Shown one piece after another: positions 31,077 to 42,357 of a stretch of 64,000 bases of DNA. The first letter of the stretch is position 1, and every line of letters starts with the position of its first letter. The notes under the pieces are model-generated. The model had not been told where the DNA came from. It did no database searches and saw only the letters and a program-made list of their open reading frames with translations. Made by a program: the position numbers and the translations under genes. Origin of the DNA: Fulvia fulva (Eukaryota; Ascomycota; Dothideomycetes; Mycosphaerellales; Mycosphaerellaceae); NCBI RefSeq assembly GCF_020509005.1, contig NC_063019.1:2728001-2792000 (forward strand). Reading direction: 5' to 3'.

Positions 31077-33981
31077 ATGGAGACAGCAAACAACTCTTCC
31101 GTGATCCCCTCCATGCAGGACTTGTTCCTGGTGCTGCCTAGGCTGGCGCAGAGGGCGGGATCGTTCGGAGTCGGGCTGTTCCACATGCCAGAAGCCATGG
31201 AGGGCATCGCTGGCAAGATCATGAACGGAGGCAGTATCATAGCAGACGCGACAGGGCAGCACACGACAGCGAACTCGACCATCACGAACACAAGCATTGC
31301 ATTCGCCCAGAACACAGCATCCACCCTTGAGTCAACGATAAGAGGAGCGTGGAGAAACGCAGTAGAAGAGGAATCTACATCGATTTTCATGAGCATAGCA
31401 CAGGGCGTTGGGAAGTTGAAGCAGTTTGGTGGCATATTTTCATACTTGACTTCGAAATGGGCTCTGACTACCTTTACTGTCGTAAGTCTTACCATAGAGT
31501 TTGGCGGTGTATGTTCACATCTGATGTACATAGGCAATCATCCTCAACCGCACACAATTCTATGCGTCCACGCGCGAGACTCTTCGACTACGATTTCACC
31601 TGCGCCTCGTCCTGTACTCGATACCCATCATGCTATTCCTGACGCAGCTGGTGACCATCTTGCAAGCCATGAGATGTCAGACCTCACCGGACTTTCCACA
31701 GCTGCGATATGGTGACCCACTCAAACAGCTATCGATCGACTTTGCTGGCGAAGGCGGCTTCCTCTATGATCTAAACACCAAACTACTGTTTTGGCAGGAC
31801 GATGCAAGCTGCTGCAATGCAAGAAGAATGTCACTGGTGGGCATGGACGACGATAGGAGCGGCCTTCGTGGCTCAATGTCACTTCTGTACTGCTTCTTCC
31901 TCGCCCTGTGCACGAGCCAGTTCTTCGAAACTCTGACTTGTGCGCTGCAAGGCAAACAGCCAATGCCTGAGACTGGCATGACCATCTTTGAACACTCTCT
32001 GGCCTTTGCAGAATGCGAAGCCATGATCAGCAGCGCACTTGGATTCGGCTTTTTCGGACTGAAGAGCGCTGATGGCTCAGGATCGTCAACAGAGAACTCG
32101 GGCCCACTAATCATGAGATCAGAACTTCTGCAGAGGCTCAACGTGCCTCCGGAAGTGCTCCTGGTATGCCTGATATCCTGCTTCAGCCACCTCTCCAGTG
32201 CTTTCCTGGCGACTTTAAACATCAGACACCGAGTGCGGCTTGTCAACACCGCTATCTGGGCGTGTTGTTACATGGCAGCGTTTTTCTGGAGCTTCAGCAA
32301 GATCTGGTACGGTCCCTTGGACCATGTTGCCGATCTTGGAGTGTTACGCTTCCCGACTGTCTGCGTCGTCGGCTTCATCCCGCACCTACTCATATTGATT
32401 GGCATAGTTATATGCTCAGTCATCTACGGCATAGCAATTCTCATCACCGCACTTTCAATACCACCAGATGCCGCGGAAGGCCTGTCAATCAAGCAGCGAT
32501 TTGCTTGGGCATTCAACAACTTGCAGGCCAATGTCCAGTTCTCGTCGAACCCATCCATTCGGATTAAGATGTCCGAGGACTTCTACACGACTTTGTTGAA
32601 GATTGGCTTCAATGTGTTGACAGCTGCTAGTGAAGCGGTTTATCTCAATGAAGGCAGCCGCGTGCACATAGCACAGATGACATGGCTGGAGCAGAAGCGT
32701 ATTGATGAGATTTCAGCCTCTATGCAAGCACGAAAGGCGCCTGCAGTGCCGTCTGAATTGCTGGGCGACGGCATTGCCAGAGGAGTTGGTTACATTGACC
32801 ACCAGAATGTCGCGATTGGGCAGTCACCATACGCACGAGAACGCAAATCAAAGCCAACGAAGAAGCCGGATGGAGAGCGACCAGCTGGAGCAGACTTGGA
32901 CAGTGGTCTCGGATTGTCACAGAGGCGAAGCCGCATGCAGTTGACCTTCGACTTCATCTCAGGTATATCCTGGCTTGTGATTGGTCTTCAAGCACAGCTT
33001 GCGCTCAACATGCTACACAAGCTAGGCATTGAGCACAGGCCGGCATGGCTTCTCAAGGCTGCGGGCATCGTCGAACGACAACGGAAACCATCTGCGCATG
33101 ACCGCCCGCGGAAGTCTGACATGCTGGACTTCTACGTCTTGGATGCCAAGGGCAATCCCGTGATTCCTCGTGTCGAAGACCTCGACGTAGAATCGGAGAT
33201 GAGAAGAAGAGCTCAACATTCAAAAAGCCCTCGAGGTCTGGCGGGCGTTGACGATGAACTGTACAACTGGTGGCGACGTGGTGGCCGCTTTGGCGATATC
33301 GATCAAAGCGGCGACTACGCTGCTTCAACGGCTAGTCAAGACGATGACCTGACGAGTGTCATCTCCGTGTCCACCAATGCGAGCGAGATCGATGAGCAAG
33401 AAGATAGCGGGCGAAGAACACCAACTCAGCGGGATCCATACGCCGACTGGTTGAGTCGAGAGGGCACGCCTGCAACATCAGATGCAGGTATTGACCTGAG
33501 CATCCTGTCGCGCCTTCTCAATCCGCAGTCCTCTGACGACCGCGCAGAAGCAAGACTGCTCTCCCACACCCTGCAATCGAACCGCCCGTTGACACGAAGT
33601 CAGTATCGACGCACAACAGACCGACAACGCGGCGAACTCCTCAACGGCCTTCGCTCCGCCTCAAAAGCATCTGCATCATCACCTTCCATCACCCCCGAAG
33701 ACGAAGAAGCAGACCTCGAGAACTTCATCATCGGCCAGCGCCAAAAGTCCAAAGCTCGAGCGCAGAAGTCCGGGACTTGGGAGTCTGGCGCGGAAGGCAT
33801 GGGAGAAGGTGGACCACAGTGTGTGGTCTGCCAGAGTACGCCGCGGACGATCCTGGTGTGGCCTTGCGGCTGTTTGAGTATGTGTGATGACTGCAGAGTT
33901 GGGCTTGCGGCGAGAAACTACACCAAGTGCATTTGCTGTCGGACGGATATCGCGGCGTACTCGAGGTTGTATGTACCTTAG
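31077..33981 (+). CDS. Multi-pass membrane RING E3 ligase, Asi1/Asi3-like
   Basis: Exons 31077-31481 and 31534-33981, giving 950 residues; the intron starts gtaagt and ends catag. Five or so hydrophobic helices fall in the first half (for example YSIPIMLFLTQLVTIL, LLYCFFLALCTSQFF, LLVCLISCFSHLSSAF, LLILIGIVICSVIYGIAIL). A long hydrophilic, Ser/Asp-rich linker follows. The C-terminus is a RING of the Asi/UBOX-like spacing: CVVCQSTPRTILVWPCGCLS, CDDCR, CICC. Asi proteins sit in the inner nuclear membrane and drive degradation of misplaced membrane proteins and latent transcription factors; this role is transferred from yeast and is an inference. Start chosen as the first ATG of the frame. Confidence 0.88.
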
Positions 33982-34205
33982 CGAGCTTTGAAATGTAACA
34001 TGACTTCTTTGGCAGTTGCCTCTTGGAGGGTTGCAGTTGCCGTGTCGATCGTGACTGCCGGTGTGCACGACAAGTGAGAACCACAAGCGAGGAAGTCGCA
34101 GACCTCCCCATGAGGCAGCGACCAGGGTTCGTTAGCGTCAGAGCGCATGCCTTCCTTTCTTTCGCTTCGATTCGCTTCGACAACACCAACATCAACCACA
34201 GCGCG

Positions 34206-35012
34206 ATGGCACAGACTCCCACCCCCGCGTTAGAAGGACTAGACACTCGCGTCGACATACGCAGATGGTTCAACGAACCGACCGCCTTCCCTGATCTCAC
34301 GGTGAAGTGTGGTTCAAGAAGCTTCCTCGTCCATCGCGTGGTCTTGTGTGATTGCTCAGAGTGGTTCAAGAAGGCGCTCACAGGAGGTACGCACCAACCT
34401 TCGAGCAGTGGCTTAGACTACGGTGGACCGCGCGAGACATGCACTGCACGACGCGCTGACACCCATGGGTTCGCAGGCTTCATCGAAAGTGGCGGCAACA
34501 ATATCCAACTACACGAAGACAACGAGGACGTCGTCACTTACATGCTCCGCTACTGCTACAACTTCGATATCTTGGAAGAGCTCTTGGAGGATGAACTGTC
34601 CTTTGTGGTACAAGTTTTCGCCGCGGCCGAGAAATACATGCTGCCGCACCTTGCCCGACGGTGCGCCACTGCTTTCAAAATGCTGGCCGGGGGCGAATGG
34701 GCCAACTTTAGCTTCGAGACCGTGATCCGCGAGGTCTATACAACCACTTCCGACGTCGATCGAGTGCTGCGGAACCCCATAGTCGACATCATCATGAAGC
34801 ATGCAGAGGTTTTGTTCAGGGAGGACGGATCTCAGGGGCTCAGTGATGTGAGTTCGGCTGGGGATTGCCACAAACGCGACCTACTGACGTTGTGCGGGTA
34901 TTGGGTGACACACCGGAATTTGCCGCAGACCTCACAAAAGCGTTCGGTCAAGCGAAGGGCAAACGAGATGCTGCTGCGAGGCTCGAAGCTGCCAGCTACC
35001 CTATCTCAGTAG
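34206..35012 (+). CDS. BTB/POZ domain protein
   Basis: Exons 34206-34386 and 34477-35012, giving 238 residues. The N-terminal BTB fold is clear: FPDLTVKCGSRSFLVHRVVL, CDCSEWFKKALTGGF, IQLHEDNEDVVTYMLRYCY, LSFVVQVFAAAEKYMLPHLA. The 90-nt intron has no stop and is a multiple of three, but its removal restores the standard KKAL-GGFIES join. The intron belongs to a repeated intron family (see separate entries). The C-terminus is uncertain: after about 34855 the next frame reads more like the family (VVRVLGDTPEFAADLTKAF and onward to about 35150), with no standard intron to reach it, so a one-base frame error or an unusual splice is possible. Fungal BTB-only proteins are often cullin-3 adaptors; partners unknown. 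Confidence 0.75.
   Translation: MAQTPTPALEGLDTRVDIRRWFNEPTAFPDLTVKCGSRSFLVHRVVLCDCSEWFKKALTGGTHQPSSSGLDYGGPRETCTARRADTHGFAGFIESGGNNIQLHEDNEDVVTYMLRYCYNFDILEELLEDELSFVVQVFAAAEKYMLPHLARRCATAFKMLAGGEWANFSFETVIREVYTTTSDVDRVLRNPIVDIIMKHAEVLFREDGSQGLSDVSSAGDCHKRDLLTLCGYWVTHRNLPQTSQKRSVKRRANEMLLRGSKLPATLSQ
34387..34476 (+). repeat. Repeated intron, family 2, copy 1 (in BTB gene)
   Basis: This intron (gtacgc..tcgcag) holds the core CAGTGGCTTAGACTACGGTGG followed after two bases by GCGCGAGACATG and TGCACGACGCGCT. The same core in the same order occurs at 35519-35603 (plus) and in intron 2 of the TRAF gene (minus, 57968-57808). The genes are unrelated, so the intron itself is the repeated unit. Confidence 0.75.
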
Positions 35013-35149
35013 CAGGGCGCGATTTTGCTCGGTATGTACATCCCAATTCAACGGCATCAGCCATGCTCAGACACCACGGGGTAATGGCTCAGCATCTGCC
35101 ACTGAGTTGGGGATGCATCATCCACTTGACGAACCAGGGCACTGACCCT

Positions 35150-35595
35150 TGATCAGAACCCTCAATCCACAAGCCATTCCACCCTATCTTCGCTGTTCGG
35201 CATGTGATGGACTCTGTACCGATCCTCAGATCCTTGCCTGCTGTGTGGCTGTAATCTGCGGACAATGTGAGTAGCCTGAACAGCGCTCTCGCTCATGACT
35301 GACATTTCCAGGCTACACGGCCTTGCCATCGACTACACAGGTCTATTCTATTTGCGAGGAGCCAGGTATCAAAAGAGCTGGATGCATGCCACACCCACAA
35401 CTTCAGAGCCGCGTGAAGATTCACCTGAAAAATACTGCAAAGAAGCTTGCTCTCGATCCGACCACGTTTCAGCCATTGACTCGCTTAAGAAATCAGTGAC
35501 TCGGATGATGTTAAAGGGTACCAGGCATCGATCAGTGGTTTAGACTATGTTGGACTCTGCGAGACATGTGATGCACGACGCGCTCAACTTAGTAC
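35150..35595. other. BTB 3' flank with orphan intron copy
   Basis: No convincing gene. The stretch 35519-35603 (gtaccagg to ctatag) repeats the family-2 intron core: CAGTGGTTTAGACTATGTTGG, then CTGCGAGACATGTG and TGCACGACGCGCT. The preceding open frame (SLKKSVTRMMLKG) may be remnant exon. The copy runs into the last codons of the GDSL esterase on the other strand. Confidence 0.65.
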
Positions 35596-36560
35596 CTATA
35601 GCTGATCAAGACCTTGCTCAAACAGCCCGGCAACCCTGCTGTGCACTGTCGTGACCGGATGATAAGGATCGAAGAACAGATGCCGCTCCGGATCATCACA
35701 CAGACTCCTCGGGACGCCCTGGTTCGCATATGAACCTTGCAGACATGCAGTCGGCGGATCCACATACTTCCTATCGATCCCATAACTCTCCGGGTCAGCG
35801 AAGACATTCGCGAAGAAAGCATCGACATCGACCAGACCGAGCTTCATGTAGGCGCCATACCCAGCAACGATATTCTCCAACCCAGTGGTCAAAGAGTCCG
35901 CATACGCCTCCGCAAACTCGTAACCCGACATTCCAAATATCGCAGGAAACTGAGTGACCGGCGGATAATTTCCAAACAGAATCGTCTTGGCGCCAGCACG
36001 ATATAGGAGATCCAAATTCCTGTTGATCAAGCTGGTGATGGATGCGCCAGTGACGTTCGTGTCGAAGAACGCATCGTTGGCTCCTATCCAGTGCACGAAG
36101 AGATCTCTCTCTTGGGGCGAAGAGTCGCTGAGGAAATGCTGTACTTGGTCGTAGGCTGAGGGCACTTCGATGGTGCTTTCGGGGCCGGTGTAGCCCGTTA
36201 TGAAGCTGTTGTCGGCGGTTGCACCGCCGGTTGCGTAGTCGAGGAGGGGGATGTTGCCTAGGGTGCGGGCGAGGGTTGTGGCCCAGACGGGGCCGTTGCT
36301 GGAGGTCATGTTAGTGGGATGGAAGCAAGATCTAGTATGAAGAGAAGGGTGTTTTACGAGAAGGTGTGATTGTAGTAGGCTGGATCTGCTGGCCAGGTCT
36401 CGTTACTGACGAGCCATGCTCCGCTGCCGTTCTCTGAGAAGCTGTCGCCGAAAACGATTAGACGCTTATACTGGCTATCACTCTGAGCTTGTCTGCGTGT
36501 TGGCAGTGCCGCTATCTGTACGGTATAGCACAGACATAGCGTGAGGAAGTTCAACAGCAT
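35596..36560 (-). CDS. Secreted GDSL (SGNH) esterase, CE16-like
   Basis: Exons 36560-36358 and 36298-35596, giving 301 residues; the intron starts gtaaaa and has an ACTAAC branch site shortly before its cag end. The N-terminus is a signal peptide (LLNFLTLCLCYTVQIAALP, cleavage near residue 19). Block I is VFGDSFSENGSG with the nucleophile Ser. Block III is HWIGANDAFF with the conserved Asn. Block V is DPYHPVTTVH with the catalytic Asp and His. This layout matches fungal carbohydrate-esterase-16-like acetylesterases and related lipases, which deacetylate plant cell-wall sugars; substrate not proven. The stop lies beside an orphan repeated-intron copy on the other strand. Confidence 0.86.
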
Positions 36561-37741
36561 GATGAGCGACTTCAGCTTCGTGAGAAAAAGCTGAAGAACG
36601 ACAGTTTACTAGCCTGCGGCGACATGATTGATAAGTTCTCCATGTTCTGCCAATGCATGCGGTCAGCCAGCTGAGAAACAAGCCTTTTGAACCTGGCTCC
36701 GGGAATTCTGTTGGGGCGAGTTACCGACTTTATTGCTCCTCTTCGTCAGCAGTCGAGATGTCTGACGAGGGGCCATGAGTGGTTGAGATCCTTGGCAATC
36801 TTGCAGATTGCCCGCATGGGACGCGTGGCGGACATGGGTGCTGTACGAACAACACCTCGGCCGCTGCTTTTCCGCTGTCATCTGATATATGACAAGGCAT
36901 TACATTCTGCACGTTGCACGATGAGCTGATGAATGATGGACTACGGTGAAGTCTCTGGAAGGAGCAGCTGCTGGCGAGCTGCATGCTGTGCCACCTGTCA
37001 ATGGCAATTGGCATAGACCACTTGGCATCTGTACGACGAAGCTCTACTACCCGTCGGTGTCACGCTGCATCCGTCCACCAAGGGCAACAGCAGCGATGCG
37101 GATGGCAAGGCAAACATGTCGAACGGCTTCATGCATCGGCTTCAAGTTTCCCGAGCGACGTCTGATCATGATCAACTCCGAGCACCCGTCTTTCTGTTTC
37201 AGCAACCCGGCAGTTGGAGAACAGATTCTATGGTCAGCGACTCCGTCAATATCAGATGCCAGGCCAACTCGTGAACCCCAATCCCCAGCCCTCCACACCA
37301 TCTCCGCATCCCCCGCTCGTCCGGAGACGGGATTCAACCACGCCATCGGCGTCGTTTCTCTTGGAGTGGCAGGTGTGACGACGCCGGCGAACGACTGACT
37401 TGAGTTGTTGCACTAGACCACGATCTCGATACCTGCGTGAATGTTGCAGCCGGAGCTTCATAGACGTCTTCGCAGAGTCGCCGGGTACGACAACACCAAT
37501 GAGGCGATGCCGTATGTTTCCCGCTGTCTCACAGGAGAGTATATCCGTCCGTAGTCTGATGACCATGGATTGTTCCATCATGCCTACTCCAGCTTAGATG
37601 GCGGCTAGAGGGTGTTACACCCCGGGTATCATTGTATTCAAATGAGGTTTGGGAGCTCCTACTTTGAGGTATGTATCGCGTCTCTGATTACCTCTCCAGC
37701 TCTCATTGGCATCAAGAAGACCGCTCAGGTTGCCAGGCGAT
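36561..37741. other. Intergenic, no gene supported
   Basis: About 1.2 kb between the GDSL and GPR1/FUN34 starts, which diverge. Frames in both orientations are short and overlapping with no motif. The two promoters are expected here. Confidence 0.45.
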
Positions 37742-38669
37742 ATGTCGGAATCCAGCAAAGACCTCGAGAACGGCGTCCACAAGGACTACGCGAGTGGCAA
37801 CGGCGCAGCCCCGGAGCAGCAAGGTAGCACCAGCGACCTCAGCCAACTGCTCACCAACAACACCTTCTCCGACGAGCAATTTGAGCGCATGTTCTTGTTG
37901 CCACGCAACCAGGGAGTCGTCGGAGGCCAGCGTAAGACCTTCGCCACCCCAACACCTCTGGCAATCATGGGCTTCAGTACCGGTCTCACACCACTCGCCG
38001 CTCAGCTCATCGGCTGGCGAGGTGCTGGAGGCTCAGGGCAGTCTTCCGTTGGAGCTACGATTTGGTTCGGAGGCATGCTCTTGATCTTCGCTGGACTTGG
38101 AGAGTTCATTCTGGGCAACACGTTCCCTTTCCTGGTCTTCATGGGATATGGTGCGCATTTCTTGACGTTCGGTACTACATTCATCCCGGCTTGGAATGCT
38201 GTGTCGGCGTACACTAGTGGAAGTCCATACACTGGTGAAGCTGGAAGCCAGGCTATCACACCTGAGTTTGCTCAGAGCTATGGTATGTCATTATCATTAC
38301 GTCCTTCACGGCACCAGTCTCTTAATGACTGACATTACAGGTTTTTACCCCCTCTCCCTCTGCATCCTCTCGGCCATCTTCCTCATCTGCTCCACCCGAA
38401 CAAACCTCATCTTCTTCCTCGTCTTCGTCGCAGCAACGCTGGGCTTCGGATTCGCAGCAGGCTCCTTCTTCCAGATCGGAAATGGTAACATGGCTTTGGC
38501 GGCAAATTTGCTGGTGGGATGTGGATCGTGCTTTTGGGCAGCGGCGATGTTGGGGTGGTATTTGCTGATTGCGATGATGATACCGATTATGGAGTTGCCT
38601 CTGCCAAGCTTGCCGATTGTGGATTTGAGCACGATTGTGAAGCCGAGGAAGAGGAAGATGGTAGTGTAA
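37742..38669 (+). CDS. GPR1/FUN34/YaaH family acetate/ammonia transporter
   Basis: Exons 37742-38282 and 38341-38669, giving 289 residues; the intron starts gtatgt, with CTGAC shortly before the final tacag. About 75 hydrophilic residues precede six membrane helices (for example IWFGGMLLIFAGLGEFILG, FYPLSLCILSAIFLICS, NLIFFLVFVAATLGFGF). The family signature is degenerate but present at the first helix: TPTPLAIMGFSTGLTPLA in place of NPAPLGLMGF. Yeast relatives (Ato1-3, Gpr1) carry acetate or ammonium across the plasma membrane. An upstream ATG at 37706 would add 12 residues; the one used follows the family N-terminus. Confidence 0.86.
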
Positions 38670-39133
38670 AGTAGATGGAGGAGAGCGGAGTTTGTGAAGG
38701 GTGTAGCGAGGGTGTAGCATGAGGTTTGATGATTGGACATGTATCTTGTTAGGATCAAGCAACCTGTATAATTATACCCAGCTTCGACATGTCAATCAGA
38801 GAATAACACATACACAAAGGCCCGCAACACAGGCCACCAATCAGTTGAGGTAATCGAGGTGAAGCGGAATGCGACGTATGGATGTGATGACAACAGCACA
38901 ACCAAACCTCCATGGCAGTATCGACGTGAAGCAGTGTTAGACGCTCAATTCAGTCGCACCAATTGATTACCGCATACTACAAAAGAGACTATGATACAGT
39001 GGTATAAGGCAAGTGACGCCTACACCCCAAAATAGTACGCAGCACTCGCTCGCGACAAGCATCAACGCCGACCACGACGAGACCAACCGTGGTATCGCGG
39101 CACATCTCGCCGCACGTTCTCATAATCGTCTAG
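38670..39133. other. Convergent intergenic region
   Basis: About 460 bp holding the two 3' ends of the GPR1/FUN34 gene and the Asn/Gly-rich gene. No other feature was seen. Confidence 0.5.
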
Positions 39134-39281
39134 TCATCTGAAATTCTTCATCATATCAGCCTTGACACGCTCCATGGCGTCTTTGTAGCCAGTCTCGTAG
39201 GCCATGTCCATCTTCTTCTCGCTGGTGAAGCCCGAGTTGCGGTTGCCAGAGGAGTTGTTTGAGGAGGAGTTGTTGCCCCAG

Positions 39282-39313
<32 letters not shown>

Positions 39314-41044
39314 ATCATATCGACCCCAGTTTCCTCCTCCGCCGCCTCCGCCGCGATTGTAATCATTCGAATTACGGTTGTTGTTATCATTGCCGCCGCG
39401 CTGGTTACCACGGTCGTAGTCATCGTAGCCTCTGTTATTGTAGTTGTTGTAGCCTCCTCCGTTGTATCCACGGTCGTTTCCTGCGTAGTTTCCTCCAGAT
39501 CGGCTTCCCATGTTCAAGTCTCTCATGGCAGCGCGCATGCCGTCCTCTTCTCCTTGGTTGCGAGCGTCACGTTCATTGCGGAAGTTGTCTCGGCTCCAGT
39601 CGCCTGAGTTCCTGTTGCTCTGGTAGCCGCGGTTTCCTCCACCGTAATTGTTGTTGTTTGAGTATCCATAATCATCGTTACGATTTCCGCCGTAATTGGA
39701 GTTTCCTCGGCTCATACCGCGGTCATTGTTTCGACCATTATACCCTCGATCGTTGTCGTTGTAGTTCGAGCTTGATCCACCATATCCACCACCACCCCCG
39801 TAGCCACCTCCATTGCCTCTGTCGTTTCGACCTCCGTAGGCTGGGGACTGACGACCAGAGTTGTAGCCGCCGCCGTATCCTCCGCCACTGCCCGAGTTAT
39901 TGTTGTTGTTCGACGAGCCATAGCGGTCATTGCCATAGCCTCTGCTCTGGTCTCGCTGGTTTGACCCACGCTGAGGAGACGGGGATCTCATGCCTCGGCC
40001 ACTATTCTGGTTGCCACCCGAAGAGCCGCCATAGCCCCCAAAGGACTGGTTCCCGTAGCTACCCGAAGACTGGTTGTTCTGGTTGCCGCCGTAGCTCGTA
40101 CCTGAGGACTGGTTGTTGGAGCTACCGTAGCCTGCGCCTGAGGACTGATTGTTGGAGCCAGATGACTGATTGTTGGTGGATCCGTATCCAGACTGGGCTT
40201 GACCTTGAGTTGTGTTAGACTTGGTCTCTTCATCAGATGGAAAGTCACCTGGCATCTTGCCACTTGAGCCAGTAGATGGGGACGTACCCGAGTTGGAGCT
40301 GGACGAGTTCTGATTGGTGCTAGAAGAGTTCTGAGCACTGGTGTTGGACGAGGACCTATTGTTCTGTTGCTGGTTGCGAGACTTCTCGGCCTGGTTCACG
40401 AAGTCAGAAGGAGTAATACGCCGGCGATGGCCTTTACTAACATTGTCATTGCCGGTAGCGGTGTTTGATGAACCATAGCCGTTGGTCACGCCGCCGCTGG
40501 TGTTGCGGCCAACGTCCGAGCCGCTGCTGCCATAATCGTTGGACTGGATTCCATTCTTGGTGTCGGATCCCGAGGTGTTCGAGGTCGAAGTGGTGTTGTT
40601 ATTGTTCGTAGTGCTGGTCGAGCCGCCAGACTCGCCAGTCTCGGCGATCTTCATTGTGTCTGATGTGTAATCAGTGCCTGAAGACACAGTCGAGCCAGTG
40701 TCGTAGTCGGTGGAACCACCAGAGCTCGTGGAGCTGTCTGAAGATGTTTTGTTGATAGTGACAATGCGTGCTCCGCCCTTCGATGGCGAGGCGTTGTTTC
40801 CCTGGCGACTCGCTGGGCGTGCAGACATACCGGAGGTGTTGCTGTTGTTTCGATCTGGACTCCTGCTGGTGGAAGACAGGTCTGAATTGCTGTCTGATTT
40901 CAAATTTGATGACGCTGCGGAAGCGATGTTAGACGCAGCGTTGATGATGGTGGATGTAGCCGAGCTCTTGTTTGCCGGGCTGCTGCTCCTGGAGGACGCA
41001 CTATCTTTCTTAGTACTTTCGATCTTGTTGTTAAAAATTCCCAT
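39134..41044 (-). CDS. Large disordered Asn/Gly/Ser-rich prion-like protein
   Basis: Intronless frame of 636 residues (659 if the ATG at 41113 is used). Almost all of it is low complexity: Ser/Thr/Asn-rich in the first half, then Tyr-Gly-Gly, Asn-Asn and Arg-Gly repeats (GYGGGGGYGGSSSNYNDND, DRGYNGRNN), like RNA-binding prion-like domains. Only short segments look structured: RRRITPSDFVNQAEKSRNQQ near residue 210, DGMRAAMRDLNMG, and the C-terminal KKMDMAYETGYKDAMERVK helix, which is the best candidate for a conserved site. The start at 41044 is preferred because an apparent 5'-UTR intron (gtgagc to ctttag, with GCTAAT near the end) lies just upstream. Function unknown; condensate or RNA-granule roles are a guess from composition. 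Confidence 0.72.
39281..39313. repeat. (GTT)11 microsatellite coding poly-Asn
   Basis: Eleven uninterrupted GTT units on the plus strand encode a run of Asn in the disordered protein on the minus strand. Repeats of this type change length readily. Confidence 0.9.
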
Positions 41045-41113
41045 TTCTCGCTCTGGTATCGGACTAAAGGTATTAGCGAGTGGTGAGGAGGGTGTTGTTG
41101 GAAGGCAGCTCAC

Positions 41114-42357
41114 CTTAGTATCGTAACTGCCTTCGACATAAATTCTTCAAAAAGGGATCTACCCGGATTCAACGCTGTACAGAGACCATTGAGCACAGAA
41201 GAATTTTGTGACATGGCGGCAGCCATCCATCCTATATCGACTCAGGTAGGCCCATATCTGTGGACGATCCCAGAGCTTCTCGATCGGGGAGCACAAACTA
41301 CACGCCTTCTCATCGTTGATGACCAGCGTCATATCTCCACAGATAATATTGACGCCAGAGTACGACTCAGTCTGCGCACAGAAGAGCGTGTCCCAATGAC
41401 TCCCAACTTGCGGGTTGTGAGCGGTTGCAAGTTGCCTCTGACTCGTGGTCAATGTGCTATACCGTCATCGGCCGCCGATCTGCAGTGCATCGAGTCATGG
41501 GCCGAGCTCGAACTGGCTGGGAGCTGCACACACACTGCAATCGCTTTGCGGAAGACCAAGCGCTCTACGTCAGCTGGAGCTGCCACGAGTAATGCGCTGC
41601 AGCGTGGCTTCATTTTCACGAGCCAGAGCTGTGTGTATCGCACCGCCTGTGCAAGAGTCATGCGATGGCGTGTTCTCACGAAGTAGTGGAAGATCAAGTT
41701 TCAGCAGCTTCTCGGTGTTGATCATGTGTTTCGCATTCGGCATTGGGCCCGCGATGCTATAGACGTGTTGAGGTATCTTTGTGAACACACTGCTGGCGTG
41801 GTTGGTGGTTGGAGGTTGCAGCTTGACAGCAGCATAACTTTGTGTCTGTTCGTCAAAGCAGCATTGAGTTTCAGTGACGTCGGGCATGAACGCCACACGT
41901 TCCTGCATCTGGTCGTTGTGCTAAGCCGTATTGGAGACAAAGCTCCCTAAAGCTGTGACCTCGAGGTACATTCGGTGAGCAATATGATATCTGTACAAGC
42001 ATGCCTTGTGCATGGGGCAAGGTAATCATATGAATGTCTTATGTGCCCGAATCCTTCAGCGCTTTGTCGCACAACCGGGCGATACCGAACGAGCGGACGA
42101 ACATGCTCAGCGAACGGGATCAGGCATCAGAGCATTGGCAGCCGGCGCATCGGAACAGCATATGGCCATCGCACGAGCGTCCATGTCACCTCGACGTCGC
42201 TGTCGCTTCTTTCGGTGAATGCGAAAGGTGAGAAGACTCGTGTAGCTTTACTCATCGGCGCCAAGAATAACCGCCAGCTGGATGGAGACGCAATGATGAG
42301 TTGATCAGGATTTGGTCCTGAAAGCGCCATTGCCGGTGACAAAAAGTACTCCCAGGA
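41114..42357. other. Intergenic, no gene supported
   Basis: About 1.25 kb between the disordered-protein gene and the TilS 3' end. A plus-strand frame of 165 codons at 41189-41686 has no recognisable motif and overlaps several antisense frames, so I do not call it. Confidence 0.45.

Noticed and set aside
35295..35543. Tandem duplicate of the BTB gene
   Set aside because: The similarity to the BTB locus is confined to the intron core and also occurs in the TRAF gene, so it is a repeated intron and not a gene duplication.
39259..40218. Plus-strand frame of 319 codons rich in Cys, Arg and Ser
   Set aside because: It is the antisense shadow of the Asn/Gly-rich repeat region; its composition is the complement of GGN and AAC codons.
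41189..41686. Plus-strand frame of 165 codons between the disordered protein and TilS
   Set aside because: No motif, atypical composition, and competing frames on both strands; a chance open frame is more likely.
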